Origin: Bacteroidota bacterium | GTDB taxonomy: Bacteria; Bacteroidota; Bacteroidia; Bacteroidales; Paludibacteraceae | DNA length: 64,000 nt | NCBI GenBank assembly: GCA_021779195.1 | Contig: JAJYBB010000009.1 | Location: 1-64,000, forward strand | Reading direction: 5' to 3' | Part shown: piece after piece, positions 1-9,887 of the stretch | Position numbering within the stretch: the first letter of the stretch is position 1 | How the letters are laid out: each line of letters starts with the position of its first letter | Notes under the pieces: generated by a model | Seen by the model: only the letters and a program-made list of their open reading frames with translations | Told to the model about the DNA's origin: nothing | The model's database searches: none | Program-made: the position numbers and the translations under genes

Positions 1-336
1 TTTGCCATCTAAAATGTCGCTTTTTACCAAATCAATGGCTTGTTTTGATAATGAGGAGTTGATGAAATGTGCGACCCCATCGTCTTCACTGAAGTTGCGC
101 ATTGCATCCACCTGATTTTTCATTAATGCTATCAAGGGCGAAATGACAATAGCAGTACCTTCCATCAGAAGCGATGGAAGTTGATAACACAACGATTTTC
201 CACCACCGGTAGGCATCAATACGAATGTGTCTTTGCCAGCAAGAACGTTTTGAATAATTGCTTCCTGATTTCCTTTGAAATTGTCAAAACCAAAGTATTT
301 CTTTAATACTTCAGTCAAAACAGATTTTTTGGCCAT
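1..336 (-). CDS. recQ: ATP-dependent DNA helicase RecQ, N-terminal part
   Basis: The frame opens with ATG at 336 on the minus strand and runs off the left edge, so only the first 112 residues are present. They contain the RecQ N-terminus: an F-G-F-D-x-F-K-x-N-Q-E block (motif 0), Walker A PTGGGKS at about residues 42-48, and the motif Ia stretch VISPLIALMKNQVD. RecQ is a 3'-5' helicase that acts on recombination intermediates and stalled forks. It lies downstream of clpX in the same direction, as in other Bacteroidales, but a strong terminator separates the two, so it probably has its own promoter. Confidence 0.93.
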   Translation of the reverse strand, partial: MAKKSVLTEVLKKYFGFDNFKGNQEAIIQNVLAGKDTFVLMPTGGGKSLCYQLPSLLMEGTAIVISPLIALMKNQVDAMRNFSEDDGVAHFINSSLSKQAIDLVKSDILDGK

Positions 337-516
337 AATTCTGTTTAAAAAATGAATGCGAAAGTAGTATTTATTATCGAATTAAATGCATAATTGATCC
401 CGATTTTTTATTGTTTATTTTAAATAAACTATAAATTTCCTTTCGGTATTTCCATCGACATTTTCAAACAAAATTATAAACAGATTTCATATCTGCAATA
501 TCTTTTTTTAAAAAAA

Positions 517-553
517 TCAGGATATTAACTAATTAGTTTAGTAAATATCCTGA
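517..553 (-). terminator. Rho-independent terminator after clpX
   Basis: Ten-base perfect arms TCAGGATATT (517-526) and AATATCCTGA (544-553) enclose a 17-nt loop. Read on the minus strand the hairpin is followed by a run of seven T. It lies about 50 bp past the clpX stop and before recQ. Confidence 0.8.
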
Positions 554-600
554 AAAAATGATTCATATAGTTTATATTCAATTGCTTAAGTAAATTATTT

Positions 601-1833
601 TTATGCGATTTTTAATCGATGCATATTGGTTTTTTCAATTTTACTTTGGGCATAAAGTAACGATACGACTAATTTTTTGGTTTTTTTCGAAGGCATTTCA
701 TACATTTCGTCCATCATGATGGTTTCAGTAATTGAACGAAGACCCCGTGCACCTAACTTGAATTCAATAGCTTTGTCAACAATATATTCTAATACATTTT
801 CTTCAAATTTCAATTCAATACCATCCATATTAAATAATTTGGTGTATTGTTTAATAATTGAATTTTTAGGCTCTGTCAGAATTTGACGCAATGCATCCCT
901 GTCGAGGGGTTCTAAATAAGTAAGAATTGGCAATCGACCAATGATTTCAGGAATGAGTCCGAATGATTTAAGATCTTGAGGTGCAATGTACTGTAATAGG
1001 TTGTGTTTGTCGACCATTTCGGTTTCTTTTGCTGAATTATAGCCTACTACGCGGGTATTGAGGCGTGCGGCAATTTTTTTCTCAATTCCATCAAAAGCCC
1101 CACCGCAAATAAACAAAATGTTTTGAGTGTTTACGGCAATCATTTTCTGGTCGGGATGTTTACGTCCGCCCTGAGGTGGTACGTTAACAACTGCACCTTC
1201 CAATAATTTGAGCAATCCTTGCTGAACACCTTCGCCACTCACATCGCGAGTTATGCTGGGATTGTCACTTTTTCGGGCAATCTTGTCGATCTCGTCAATA
1301 AATACAATACCGCGTTCGGCTGCTTTTACGTCATAGTCAGCAACTTGTAATAATCGGGTTAAAATGCTTTCAATATCTTCGCCCACATATCCTGCTTCTG
1401 TTAATACAGTTGCATCGACAATGGTAAAAGGAACGTGCAGTTTGCGAGCAATGGTGCGGGCGAGCAAGGTTTTACCTGTACCGGTATAACCTACCATGAT
1501 GATATTTGATTTTTCAATTTCTACGTCGTCATTGGTGTTTTCTTGCATCAACCGTTTATAGTGATTGTAAACAGCCACTGAAAGGTATTTTTTTGCTTCA
1601 ACCTGTCCAATCACATATTGATCTAAAAATTCTTTTATTTCAACAGGTTTTGGAACCTGATCTTTGTCAATGGTTGTCAGATTTGATTTTTTACTTGAAT
1701 TTTCTTTTACAATTTCGGCAGCTTGCAAAGCACATTCGTTGCAAATATGAGCTCCATCTTGTCCCATGATAAAAAACTCTACCTGCGATTCGGCTCGTCC
1801 GCAAAAGCTGCAATGTTTGAATGTTTTAGCCAT
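601..1833 (-). CDS. clpX: ATP-dependent Clp protease ATP-binding subunit ClpX
   Basis: This 410-residue AAA+ unfoldase recognises tagged substrates and feeds them into ClpP. An N-terminal C4 zinc finger has Cys8, Cys11, Cys31 and Cys34. Walker A is GYTGTGKT (115-122), Walker B IVFIDEID (about 176-183), the pore loop GYVG (about 148-151), and sensor 2 carries G-A-R-G-L-R. The loop that usually carries the IGF tripeptide for docking to ClpP reads V-G-Y at about 263-265; I believe this is a lineage trait, not damage. clpP lies 46 bp upstream in the same direction, so the pair is probably co-transcribed and ended by the hairpin at 517-553. Confidence 0.97.
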   Translation of the reverse strand: MAKTFKHCSFCGRAESQVEFFIMGQDGAHICNECALQAAEIVKENSSKKSNLTTIDKDQVPKPVEIKEFLDQYVIGQVEAKKYLSVAVYNHYKRLMQENTNDDVEIEKSNIIMVGYTGTGKTLLARTIARKLHVPFTIVDATVLTEAGYVGEDIESILTRLLQVADYDVKAAERGIVFIDEIDKIARKSDNPSITRDVSGEGVQQGLLKLLEGAVVNVPPQGGRKHPDQKMIAVNTQNILFICGGAFDGIEKKIAARLNTRVVGYNSAKETEMVDKHNLLQYIAPQDLKSFGLIPEIIGRLPILTYLEPLDRDALRQILTEPKNSIIKQYTKLFNMDGIELKFEENVLEYIVDKAIEFKLGARGLRSITETIMMDEMYEMPSKKTKKLVVSLLYAQSKIEKTNMHRLKIA

Positions 1834-1879
1834 AATATTAGTAATACCGGATGAACTGTATTGTAAAATGGGTTTTAAT

Positions 1880-2557
1880 TTATTTTTTCTTTTCGTTTAT
1901 AAGAATTTTATCTATCATGCCATAATCCAAGGCTTCTTGCGCAGTCATCCAGTAATCACGGTCAGAGTCTTTTTCAATGCGTTCAAACGGATTGTTAGAA
2001 TGGTCGGCAATAATGGTATAAAGTTCTTTTTTAAGTTTTTGAATTTCACGGGCAGTGATTTCAATATCCGAAGCCTGTCCCTGAGCTCCGCCCATTGGTT
2101 GGTGTATCATAATGCGCGAATGTTTTAATGCCGAACGTTTTCCTTGTGCTCCGGCTACCATCAACACGGCACCCATCGATGCTGCCATGCCGGTGCAGAT
2201 AGTGGCTACATCTGAACCGATGAATTGCATAGTGTCATAGATACCCAGTCCGGCATAAACTGATCCTCCGGGAGTATTGAGGTAAATCGAAATGTCTTTT
2301 CCGGGATCTGACGAATCTAAAAATAATAATTGAGCTTGTATTACATTGGCAGTGTAATCATCCACTTGTGTTCCTAAAAAAATAATGCGATCCATCATCA
2401 AGCGGGAAAAAACATCCATTTGAGTTACATTCAACTGACGTTCTTCCAAAATGGAAGGCGAAATGTAATTGCTGGAAATATCGGTATACCGATCTAATGC
2501 TAAACCATTCATTCTTAAATGTTTGGTTGCATATTTTCGAAATTCATTGTTGTCCAT
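1880..2557 (-). CDS. clpP: ATP-dependent Clp protease proteolytic subunit ClpP
   Basis: This 225-residue serine peptidase forms the degradation chamber of the ClpXP protease. The nucleophile is Ser127 in G-M-A-A-S-M-G-A, followed by His152 in M-I-H-Q-P-M-G-G and an Asp near 197 in the K-D-S-D-R-D-Y-W-M block, so the triad is intact. It is about 20 residues longer than E. coli ClpP, mostly at the N-terminus, where a propeptide could be removed. clpX follows 46 bp downstream and tig precedes it, separated by about 250 bp that contain a long inverted repeat. Confidence 0.97.
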   Translation of the reverse strand: MDNNEFRKYATKHLRMNGLALDRYTDISSNYISPSILEERQLNVTQMDVFSRLMMDRIIFLGTQVDDYTANVIQAQLLFLDSSDPGKDISIYLNTPGGSVYAGLGIYDTMQFIGSDVATICTGMAASMGAVLMVAGAQGKRSALKHSRIMIHQPMGGAQGQASDIEITAREIQKLKKELYTIIADHSNNPFERIEKDSDRDYWMTAQEALDYGMIDKILINEKKK

Positions 2558-2696
2558 AATGTTGTTTGTTTTACATTCATTTTACCATTTGGTAAAAATT
2601 AGAAAGTGAAGTTTAATATTTTTGTTAGTTAAAATGTATCGTTAAAAATATTTCTGCTTCCAAATGCCAGTCAGGTTAATGCTGCCATTTTAGCCT

Positions 2697-2780
2697 AAAA
2701 AGGTTTTTAACCGATATCAAATGATTATCAACAAAAATAGTGCAAATTTGTTTAATGATCTATCAGTTAAAAACCTTTTT
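2697..2780. repeat. 84-bp inverted-repeat element between tig and clpP
   Basis: Fifteen-base perfect arms AAAAAGGTTTTTAAC (2697-2711) and GTTAAAAACCTTTTT (2766-2780) flank a 54-bp centre. The similarity continues inward imperfectly (GATA against TATC). The element sits between the tig stop and the clpP start. It could be a large-loop terminator for tig, an mRNA structure in the clpP leader, or a miniature mobile element; its loop is long for a simple terminator. Confidence 0.55.
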
Positions 2781-2804
2781 GTCGAGGGCAATTATGCAGT
2801 AAAC

Positions 2805-4160
2805 TTAATTAGCTGCGAAAAATTTATTGAAATCTTCAATTGAAATATCTTTTGGTTGAAGTGTAACGAGTTCTTTTATTTTGGCAAAGACTTTTTCTTC
2901 TGAAACTCTTTCAGTCATTTCTTTCATTGTTTCTTCTTTCTTAAGCATGTCCTGCGCATAGTTTTCATACACTTGGTCTTCCAACCCTACCATACCATAT
3001 TGTGCAAACTGAGCTTTTGCTACATTTTTGGCATGTTGAAGTACATCGGGAAGTTCAACCTTAATTTCGAATTTTTTCATTAAATCATCCTTTAGGAGCA
3101 TCCATTTTAAACTTTCCAACATTTTAGGATAATCTTTTTCTATGGTTTCTTCCGACATGTCTTTGTTGTTATGTAATACCCAGCGTTTTAGAAATGCATC
3201 GGGAAAAGATAAGTCAGTGTATTTTTCGAGGAGCATGTTACGGGTATCTAAACCAAACTTATAATCACTGTCAGTTGTTAAAGATTCAGCAATATTTTCT
3301 TTTATTTTCGTGCGGAATTCTTCTTCGCTCTTCACGTTTCCATCTCCAAAAACTTTATCGAATAATTCCTGGTTGATTTCTCCCTCGTGAAAACGGGTAA
3401 TATTTTTAATACTGAATTGAAATTCGGCATCAATTTCTTTTGCCGCTTCTTTTGAAATTTTAAGTAAAGAGCTGATTTCTGTTTCGTTTTCGAATGCCGT
3501 GCTGGGATTAAACACAATGACATCATCTTTTTTTGCGCCAAGAAATGTGTTTTTTTGAATTTCGTCCTTCATATAAGATGGAGTTAGTACGGCATCCTGC
3601 ACGTTTATTCCTGCTTCGTTCACTTTTCCATCTTTCATTTCAAGCAAATCGCCTTTGAGCATGTCGCTTTCTTCGACTACTTCTTCTTGTTCGTATTTGC
3701 CAAAACGAGTGGTATATGATTTGATCTGATTGTCAATCATTTCATCGGAAACAGAAAGATTGTAAAAGGTAATTTTATCTTTTTTTGAAAGTTCTGTATC
3801 GATTGCAGGGGCAATTCCCAGATCAAAAACAAAATCAAATTCATCTTGTGTGTTGAAATCAATTTCAGGTTGTTCAGTTTCATTTGGGAGTGGCTCCCCT
3901 AATACATTCAATTGATTATCGCCAATAAATTTGTATAATTCATCAACCACTAATTTGTTGATTTCTTCTGTCATTACGGCTTTTCCGTACATTTTAGTTA
4001 ATAATCCAAGCGGAACCATGCCGGGACGGAATCCGGGAATGGATGCTTTTTTCCGATAATCGCGTAAATACTTATTTACTTTTTCGGCGTAATCCGCTTT
4101 TTCAACGTGTACCGTAACGACGGCATTGTTTTGATCGAGGTCTTTTTTAACGATATTCAT
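2805..4160 (-). CDS. tig: Trigger factor, ribosome-associated chaperone
   Basis: This 451-residue cytosolic chaperone binds nascent chains at the ribosome exit tunnel. The ribosome-docking signature G-F-R-P-G-x-V-P is at about residues 43-50, preceded by a conserved basic tail-binding helix. The central FKBP-like prolyl isomerase domain (about 150-250) is divergent, as is common in Bacteroidota, and the C-terminal part is the long helical arm-forming region. Length fits the family (430-450). It precedes clpP-clpX in the same direction and has a good TAnnTTTG promoter 50 bp upstream. Confidence 0.95.
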   Translation of the reverse strand: MNIVKKDLDQNNAVVTVHVEKADYAEKVNKYLRDYRKKASIPGFRPGMVPLGLLTKMYGKAVMTEEINKLVVDELYKFIGDNQLNVLGEPLPNETEQPEIDFNTQDEFDFVFDLGIAPAIDTELSKKDKITFYNLSVSDEMIDNQIKSYTTRFGKYEQEEVVEESDMLKGDLLEMKDGKVNEAGINVQDAVLTPSYMKDEIQKNTFLGAKKDDVIVFNPSTAFENETEISSLLKISKEAAKEIDAEFQFSIKNITRFHEGEINQELFDKVFGDGNVKSEEEFRTKIKENIAESLTTDSDYKFGLDTRNMLLEKYTDLSFPDAFLKRWVLHNNKDMSEETIEKDYPKMLESLKWMLLKDDLMKKFEIKVELPDVLQHAKNVAKAQFAQYGMVGLEDQVYENYAQDMLKKEETMKEMTERVSEEKVFAKIKELVTLQPKDISIEDFNKFFAAN

Positions 4161-4210
4161 AATTTAATAATAGAATAATTTTCTGATATTTATCCATCAG
4201 TAATGGGGTG

Positions 4211-4218
4211 CAAAGGTA
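4211..4218 (-). promoter_or_regulatory. Bacteroidota-type -7 promoter element for tig
   Basis: On the minus strand this reads TACCTTTG, matching TAnnTTTG. A TTTGG stretch lies about 17 bp further upstream as a possible -33 element. The start codon of tig at 4160 is 50 bp downstream. Confidence 0.6.
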
Positions 4219-4389
4219 CAAAAAAAACCGATACCAAACATTTATATAAAGCTAAATATTAATTCAAAAGTTAAGATCAGTATGCGATATAGAAATTTCA
4301 TGAACCCAAAGGAGAAAATCGGATACTTAATTTAGTGTAAAGTATTCATTTTAATAATCTTATCAAAAATACATCCCCGATTTTTGGCT

Positions 4390-7300
4390 TCAAGTATTAA
4401 TTTCAACTATTTTTCCTATATTTACGTAACAAACATAACCTTTTGTTTGATAGCCCATATCATTAACTAAATTCATGTAATTTTTTACTTGGTCGAAATA
4501 TAAACTATTTTCCTTTTCACCAAATTTATAGTCTATTATGATGGCTTCGTTTTGTTGAATTACGATACGGTCAGGTCTATACTGTTTACCGGAAGGAGTT
4601 AAAATGCTGGTTTCATTCAATATCCTGCAGTTGTTTGTAAACCAAGATTCAGTTCCTGGAATTCGCCAAAATTTTTCCATTTCAGCTTCAACAATTTTAC
4701 TTTCACTTTCGTTGATTCTGCCTTCTCGAAGCATAGCTTGAATTGCTTTTGATTGATCCGATTTTCGGGTTATTTTGCGTAAAATATCATGCATGATAAT
4801 CCCAAAATTAATTTTGCTATTGGTAAATGATTGATTTGTAATTAGAAAATCAATACTTTGATGACGTATATACAGTCGGTCTGAACTATTCACGGAAGGA
4901 TAAAAAACTATTTTTTGTTCTAAATCAGTTGTTTTTTTTTGGTCATTAATTTTTTGTGTAGGATTTCCAATTTTTAACACTCGATTGTTCTGGTCATAAA
5001 ATTGTGATAATGAAATTTTATCCGGTTGGGAATTATTTTCCATAAAACAATTTTTCAGTAAAGCCGACAAGGAGTTCATTTTATTGAATTCTTTCGTCTT
5101 TTTATTTTTGTTGTCGTAATCAGGGCAAATACAAATTAATTCATGTTTGGCACGAGTAAACGCCACGTAAGCCAAATTCAAATTATCAATGTAGCGGTGC
5201 ATTTGTTCGTCGAAGTATTGTTCAGAAAAAATGGTATCTTTCAATGATTTGTTATATTCAGCGGGTAACAGTGGTAATTGGTTGAAAGGAAATTCAGACG
5301 GCTGACACCACAAAAAGTTGGTGTTTCTGCCTTTAGCCTTGTCTAATTCCCAATCACAGAAAGGCATAATGACTACATCAAAATCAAGTCCTTTCGATTT
5401 ATGAATGGTCATAATCCGAAATGCCTCTTGTTGGTCGGGGGTAGAAACAAAGCGGTCGTTTGATTTTAAATTCCACCAGTTCAAAAAACTGTTTAGATCG
5501 GTATTTCTACCGGTCGTAAATTTGAAAACTGCATCCTGAAATGACTGAACGAATACGGCTTCGTTGTGCCAGGTGCCCACTTCAAAAACTGAAATGATTT
5601 GTTCCACCAAATCATATAACGACCGATATTTGAAATTAAGTATAGCACTATTTTCAGCTTTACTGAAGAGAGTCGAAAATGCTTGTTTATTATTCGGAGT
5701 TGCGAAACATAAATTAATAGCTTCACTTTCAGATTTATGGAGTTTGCCACGTGCGTATTCGTAATTAACAATAGTCAGTTGAATCGGATCAAAAGGATTC
5801 ATAAGCAATTGCATGATACCAAGAATAAACCGTACAGAAGCAGCTCCATTAATTAACAATCCTTGATTTCCCAGAATATCATAACAATATCCGGTTTTGG
5901 CTTCGTCTGAAGTTTTAAAGGAGAGCATATAATTTGTAATATCGGCCACTTCATGATTGTAACGTACCAATATACAACAATCTGAGGGTCGATATCCCTG
6001 ATTTTGTAAGTTTTCAAGCAATAAAGGCAATTGTTTCAAGCTATCAACTTTCCATTCATCGTCGTTTTCATTTTTCTTGTCGATGAAACTTAACCGGACG
6101 TATCCTGTGCCTGCATTGTGCGAAATATGTTGAGCAGCAAATGAATAAGCATGTTCAATTTTATGAGTAAGGGGCTCTAACGAAGGGAAAAGCGGTAATA
6201 CAGATTCTATGTCTCCATTAAGTTTGAGTTGTAATAATTGAGCGGCCTCATTGAAAATGGAGTTGTTGAATTCGACAATATTTTTGTCGCTTCGCCAGTT
6301 TGTATCAAGATATTCTTCCTGAATTTGCTCGGTTCGAAAATCATCGCGTATTTGTTCGTCTAATAATTTCCAATCGGAATTTCGCCAGCGGTAAATGCTT
6401 TGTTTCACATCGCCTACCACCAGATTGAATTTATTATAAGCTAAACTATTGGATATTAATGGTTGAAAGTTTTTCCATTGTAAGATGGATGTGTCCTGAA
6501 ATTCATCGATCATAAAGTTATCGATATAAGTTCCGGTTTTTTCGTAAATAAACGGCATTTCGCTATTATCTATAATTTTATTCAGCAAAAGGTTCGAGTC
6601 TGAAATAAGCATGCTGTTTTGTGCATCAGTCAACGACCTGATTTGTAAAGCTAAATCGGATAAAATACCTAACGTATGAATATTCTTTAAAATGATTTTA
6701 GCTGTGTTGAAGTACACAAAATCTGATTGAAGTAAAATGTTGATTTGAATTAAACATCGTTGTAGACCATTGTTGTATGCATTTTCGATGGATGTAACGG
6801 TTTCATTGGATGTATTTTTGGAATAGCAGTTTTTTACATCATCGGCAAATGAAAGAAAAGTAGCACTGACTTTATATTCGCCATTTAAGATTTTTTCCAG
6901 ATTTTTGATCGATGAGTTTGCACTTCCTTTAAAATCATCTAGAATCAAACCATGATATTGAATGATTTTCAATGCCTCGCTGGCACAAGTTTTAATATTC
7001 TCATCAAATTTAGTGGTAATTTCTTTTAATTTTTTGCGGTAATTGGTCAAAAATTCCCTTTCGTGCAGTTTTCGGTTGGTTTCTTCGGCTTTGTACTGAT
7101 AGCTTTCTTTAAAAATTTCTTTTCCAAGATCGCGGATGTTCTGGCGCATATCCCATGAAACTGATTGCTCCACGCGCTCTTCGGCATATTCAGTGAGCCA
7201 TTGAAGCAATTGTTTGTTTTCAACTTTCGACAAATCGAGAAAGAGATTATCTACCGATTGTTCGAGTATAGTTGAACTGTCCAATTCGAGATTGTACCCG

Positions 7301-7677
7301 CCATGTAAACCGATTTCACGTGTAAACGATCGAATAACTTGCTGAAAAAATCCGTCAATGGTACTGATTGAAAATGATGAAAAATCATGTAAAATGGAGG
7401 TAAGCACTTTTTTTGCACGCGCATTTATCGCCTCGTCATTCAAGTTGAATTTTTCAGTTAACCCATTTCGATAATTTGATTTCTCGCCTTGTGAAAGTGC
7501 AAAAAGTTCTTTCAATATACGCGATTTCATTTCTTCAGTGGCTTTATTGGTAAACGTAACCGCCAAAATATGTCGATGTGCCCTTTCGCTTTTTGGATCG
7601 AAAAGTAAATGGATATAATCCTGGGTAAGACGGTAAGTTTTACCAGAACCGGCTGAGGCACGGTAAATATTGAGCAT
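4390..7677 (-). CDS. UvrD/RecB-family helicase-nuclease (AddA-like)
   Basis: This large 1095-residue protein combines a superfamily 1 helicase with a C-terminal nuclease. Walker A is A-S-A-G-S-G-K-T at the extreme N-terminus (7-14). The DExx box is I-D-E-F-Q-D-T-S near residue 390, motif III follows as V-V-G-D-V-K-Q-S-I-Y-R-W-R, and later motifs include T-I-H-K-S-K-G-L-D-F-D and V-A-F-T-R-A-K. The C-terminus carries a PD-(D/E)xK nuclease core, A-I-I-I-D-Y-K-F-G. The architecture matches AddA/RecB of double-strand-break end resection. No AddB-like partner is adjacent, so the symbol is left open. It is last in the run proB-spoU-sui1-this gene, with 13 bp to its upstream neighbour. Confidence 0.9.
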   Translation of the reverse strand: MLNIYRASAGSGKTYRLTQDYIHLLFDPKSERAHRHILAVTFTNKATEEMKSRILKELFALSQGEKSNYRNGLTEKFNLNDEAINARAKKVLTSILHDFSSFSISTIDGFFQQVIRSFTREIGLHGGYNLELDSSTILEQSVDNLFLDLSKVENKQLLQWLTEYAEERVEQSVSWDMRQNIRDLGKEIFKESYQYKAEETNRKLHEREFLTNYRKKLKEITTKFDENIKTCASEALKIIQYHGLILDDFKGSANSSIKNLEKILNGEYKVSATFLSFADDVKNCYSKNTSNETVTSIENAYNNGLQRCLIQINILLQSDFVYFNTAKIILKNIHTLGILSDLALQIRSLTDAQNSMLISDSNLLLNKIIDNSEMPFIYEKTGTYIDNFMIDEFQDTSILQWKNFQPLISNSLAYNKFNLVVGDVKQSIYRWRNSDWKLLDEQIRDDFRTEQIQEEYLDTNWRSDKNIVEFNNSIFNEAAQLLQLKLNGDIESVLPLFPSLEPLTHKIEHAYSFAAQHISHNAGTGYVRLSFIDKKNENDDEWKVDSLKQLPLLLENLQNQGYRPSDCCILVRYNHEVADITNYMLSFKTSDEAKTGYCYDILGNQGLLINGAASVRFILGIMQLLMNPFDPIQLTIVNYEYARGKLHKSESEAINLCFATPNNKQAFSTLFSKAENSAILNFKYRSLYDLVEQIISVFEVGTWHNEAVFVQSFQDAVFKFTTGRNTDLNSFLNWWNLKSNDRFVSTPDQQEAFRIMTIHKSKGLDFDVVIMPFCDWELDKAKGRNTNFLWCQPSEFPFNQLPLLPAEYNKSLKDTIFSEQYFDEQMHRYIDNLNLAYVAFTRAKHELICICPDYDNKNKKTKEFNKMNSLSALLKNCFMENNSQPDKISLSQFYDQNNRVLKIGNPTQKINDQKKTTDLEQKIVFYPSVNSSDRLYIRHQSIDFLITNQSFTNSKINFGIIMHDILRKITRKSDQSKAIQAMLREGRINESESKIVEAEMEKFWRIPGTESWFTNNCRILNETSILTPSGKQYRPDRIVIQQNEAIIIDYKFGEKENSLYFDQVKNYMNLVNDMGYQTKGYVCYVNIGKIVEINT

Positions 7678-7690
7678 TAACGGTAAAAAG

Positions 7691-8032
7691 TTATTTGAAA
7701 TTTATTTTTTTCACTTTATATCCCATTTCAGTTAATATTTCGGCAATTTTCAACCTGAAATCTCCCTGTATAAGTATTTCACCATTGCGCGAGGAACCAC
7801 CGGCACCACATTTTATCTTGAGCGTTTTAGCTAGATCTTTCAATTCACTGTCTTTTCCCTGAAAATCGGTTATAAGCGTTGCCGGTTTACCGTTTCGTTT
7901 GTCAAGTTCCACTCGTAAGGGCTCTGTCTGACTTTTTTTTACGATTTTTATTTCATCTGAAACATGAATTTCTTTAACTTGTGGCAGTTCTTCTTTTAAA
8001 TCATTGAGTTGATCTCTCCAGTCGGTTTTCAT
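7691..8032 (-). CDS. SUI1/eIF1-like translation initiation factor (YciH family)
   Basis: The 113 residues end in a complete SUI1 domain with the typical block K-C-G-A-G-G-S-S-R-N-G-E-I-L-I-Q-G-D (about 76-93) followed by a conserved helix. Eukaryotic eIF1 and archaeal aIF1 monitor start-codon selection; the role of bacterial YciH-type proteins is poorly defined. It lies 9 bp downstream of the SpoU-type methyltransferase and 13 bp upstream of the AddA-like helicase, so it is very likely co-transcribed with both. Confidence 0.92.
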   Translation of the reverse strand: MKTDWRDQLNDLKEELPQVKEIHVSDEIKIVKKSQTEPLRVELDKRNGKPATLITDFQGKDSELKDLAKTLKIKCGAGGSSRNGEILIQGDFRLKIAEILTEMGYKVKKINFK

Positions 8033-8041
8033 ATTTTTTGA

Positions 8042-8575
8042 TTATAAATTATGCATTTTTTTAAACATCTCCCAAATAATTATGCCCCCCGTAATACTTA
8101 CGTTTAGTGAATGCTTAGTTCCAAATTGCGGAATTTCAATGCATCCATCGCTTTTATCAATTACCGATTGTTGCACTCCTTTTACTTCGTTACCTAACAC
8201 AATGGCATATTTTCTGTTTGTATCGATCGTAAAATCATTCAACATGATACTTCCCTGAGCTTGTTCAATGCAAAAAATAGTAAATCCTTGAGTTTTTAGT
8301 TGTTCAACGGCAGTGTGAGTGTCTTCAACATAATGCCATTCAACGGAATTTTCAGCGCCAAGTGCACTTTTGTGAATTTCGGGATGCGGTGGTGTGTTCG
8401 TGATACCGCATAGATAAACCGCTTGAATTAAGAATGCATCGGCAGTTCGAAATATAGACCCGACATTATGCATGCTTCGAACCTGATCGAGTATTACCAC
8501 CAACGGGGTTTTAGTCTGAGTTTTGAATTCCTCGACTGTCAATCGATTCAATTCTGTAATTTTAAGTTTTCTCAT
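8042..8575 (-). CDS. TrmH/SpoU-family RNA 2'-O-methyltransferase
   Basis: This 177-residue SPOUT-fold enzyme uses S-adenosylmethionine to methylate the 2'-hydroxyl of a tRNA or rRNA nucleotide. Motif 1 is N-V-G-S-I-F-R-T-A-D-A-F (about 37-48, with the key Asn and Arg), motif 2 is I-V-L-G-N-E-V-K-G-V, and motif 3 is the knot-forming S-L-N-V-S-I-T-G-G. It is compact, lacking any N-terminal substrate-binding domain, so the RNA target cannot be read from the sequence. Starts 20 bp after proB. Confidence 0.92.
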   Translation of the reverse strand: MRKLKITELNRLTVEEFKTQTKTPLVVILDQVRSMHNVGSIFRTADAFLIQAVYLCGITNTPPHPEIHKSALGAENSVEWHYVEDTHTAVEQLKTQGFTIFCIEQAQGSIMLNDFTIDTNRKYAIVLGNEVKGVQQSVIDKSDGCIEIPQFGTKHSLNVSITGGIIIWEMFKKMHNL

Positions 8576-8595
8576 AACTTATTATTGCAATTTTT

Positions 8596-9678
8596 TTATT
8601 CTAAATATAGATAATCGCAATGAATCAATGGCTTCTGATTTTTTTTGCCAATTATTTCACGAGCTTTTAAACTGTCATATTGCACTTTTCCTACACCGAT
8701 TTCATTTCCTTCGGGCGAAATAATTTTAACAATATCGTCTTTTTCAAAATCACCCTGAATTTTTGTTGCTCCAACTGCAAGAAGGCTTACCGCTTTTTCA
8801 CCGGTTAATGCTTTTACGGCATTTTCGTTTACGTGAATTTCACCTTTGGCAAATCCATGACTATGGGCAATCCATTTTTTCACGCTCGACACTTCATCTT
8901 TTGAAGCCACGAAATGGGTGCAGAGAATCGTGTCTTTTTTATCGAGCAATCGATTTAAAACATTTTCAGTTTTGCCATTTGCAATGTAGACTTCGATACC
9001 TTCGTCGGCAATTTTTCGGGCAATCGAAGTTTTCGTAGTCATTCCACCGCGACCAAATGTTGATTTGCCATTCTGAATGTAGTTTGAAATATCTTCTCCA
9101 TGATGAATTTCACGAATTACCACTGATTCAAGTGAAGAAGGCATCCCATTAAAAATGCCATCAATGTTACTTAAAATGATCAAAGCCTGCATGTCCATCA
9201 TCGAAGCAATCAAACCCGACAACTCGTCATTATCTGTAAACATAAGTTCTGAGACTGAAACGGTATCGTTTTCGTTTACAATCGGAATGACTCGATTATC
9301 AAGCATTACCTGCATGCAGTTACGTTGATTCAGGTAATGACGACGACTGCCGAAATTTTCTTTCGTGGTAAGTACCTGACCTACCGTAATCCCATGCTCG
9401 CGAAACAAATCCCAATAATGATTAATGAGTTTGGCTTGTCCTACTGCCGAATAAAGTTGGCGTTGATCGACCACATCTAATTTTTTTTGCAAGCCCAAAA
9501 TACTTCTTCCCGAAGCGACAGCACCGGATGATATTAATACGATTTCAACTCCCTTTTTATGTAATGTAGCTATTTGATCAACGATGGCTGACATGCGGGT
9601 GATATCTAATGTACCATCGATGCGTGTTAATACGTTACTTCCAATTTTGACGGCTATTTTATTGTATTTCAACGACAT
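8596..9678 (-). CDS. proB: Glutamate 5-kinase
   Basis: ProB phosphorylates L-glutamate with ATP, the first step of proline synthesis, in the cytosol. The 360-residue protein has an amino-acid-kinase domain (about 1-250: V-K-I-G-S-N-V-L near the start, I-V-N-E-N-D-T-V-S substrate loop, F-G-R-G-G-M-T-T-K nucleotide loop) followed by a PUA domain to the end. Length and domain order match the family. proA is not adjacent in this window. It heads the minus-strand run to spoU, sui1 and the AddA-like helicase. Confidence 0.95.
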   Translation of the reverse strand: MSLKYNKIAVKIGSNVLTRIDGTLDITRMSAIVDQIATLHKKGVEIVLISSGAVASGRSILGLQKKLDVVDQRQLYSAVGQAKLINHYWDLFREHGITVGQVLTTKENFGSRRHYLNQRNCMQVMLDNRVIPIVNENDTVSVSELMFTDNDELSGLIASMMDMQALIILSNIDGIFNGMPSSLESVVIREIHHGEDISNYIQNGKSTFGRGGMTTKTSIARKIADEGIEVYIANGKTENVLNRLLDKKDTILCTHFVASKDEVSSVKKWIAHSHGFAKGEIHVNENAVKALTGEKAVSLLAVGATKIQGDFEKDDIVKIISPEGNEIGVGKVQYDSLKAREIIGKKNQKPLIHCDYLYLE

Positions 9679-9887
9679 TTTTTGGCTTTAAATTTTATGA
9701 ATTCAGGAATACAAAACTATTATTCTTTAGGGACTTTATCATTGATCGAATAGCAATATACTCAATATGAGTAGATTATTAGCCTTTAGATTAATATTAT
9801 GGAATCAGGGACAAAGGTATACAATTTGCTTAATTTGTCCAACAATTAAAAATATTTAAATTGCAGACATTAGGAATACATAGCTTT

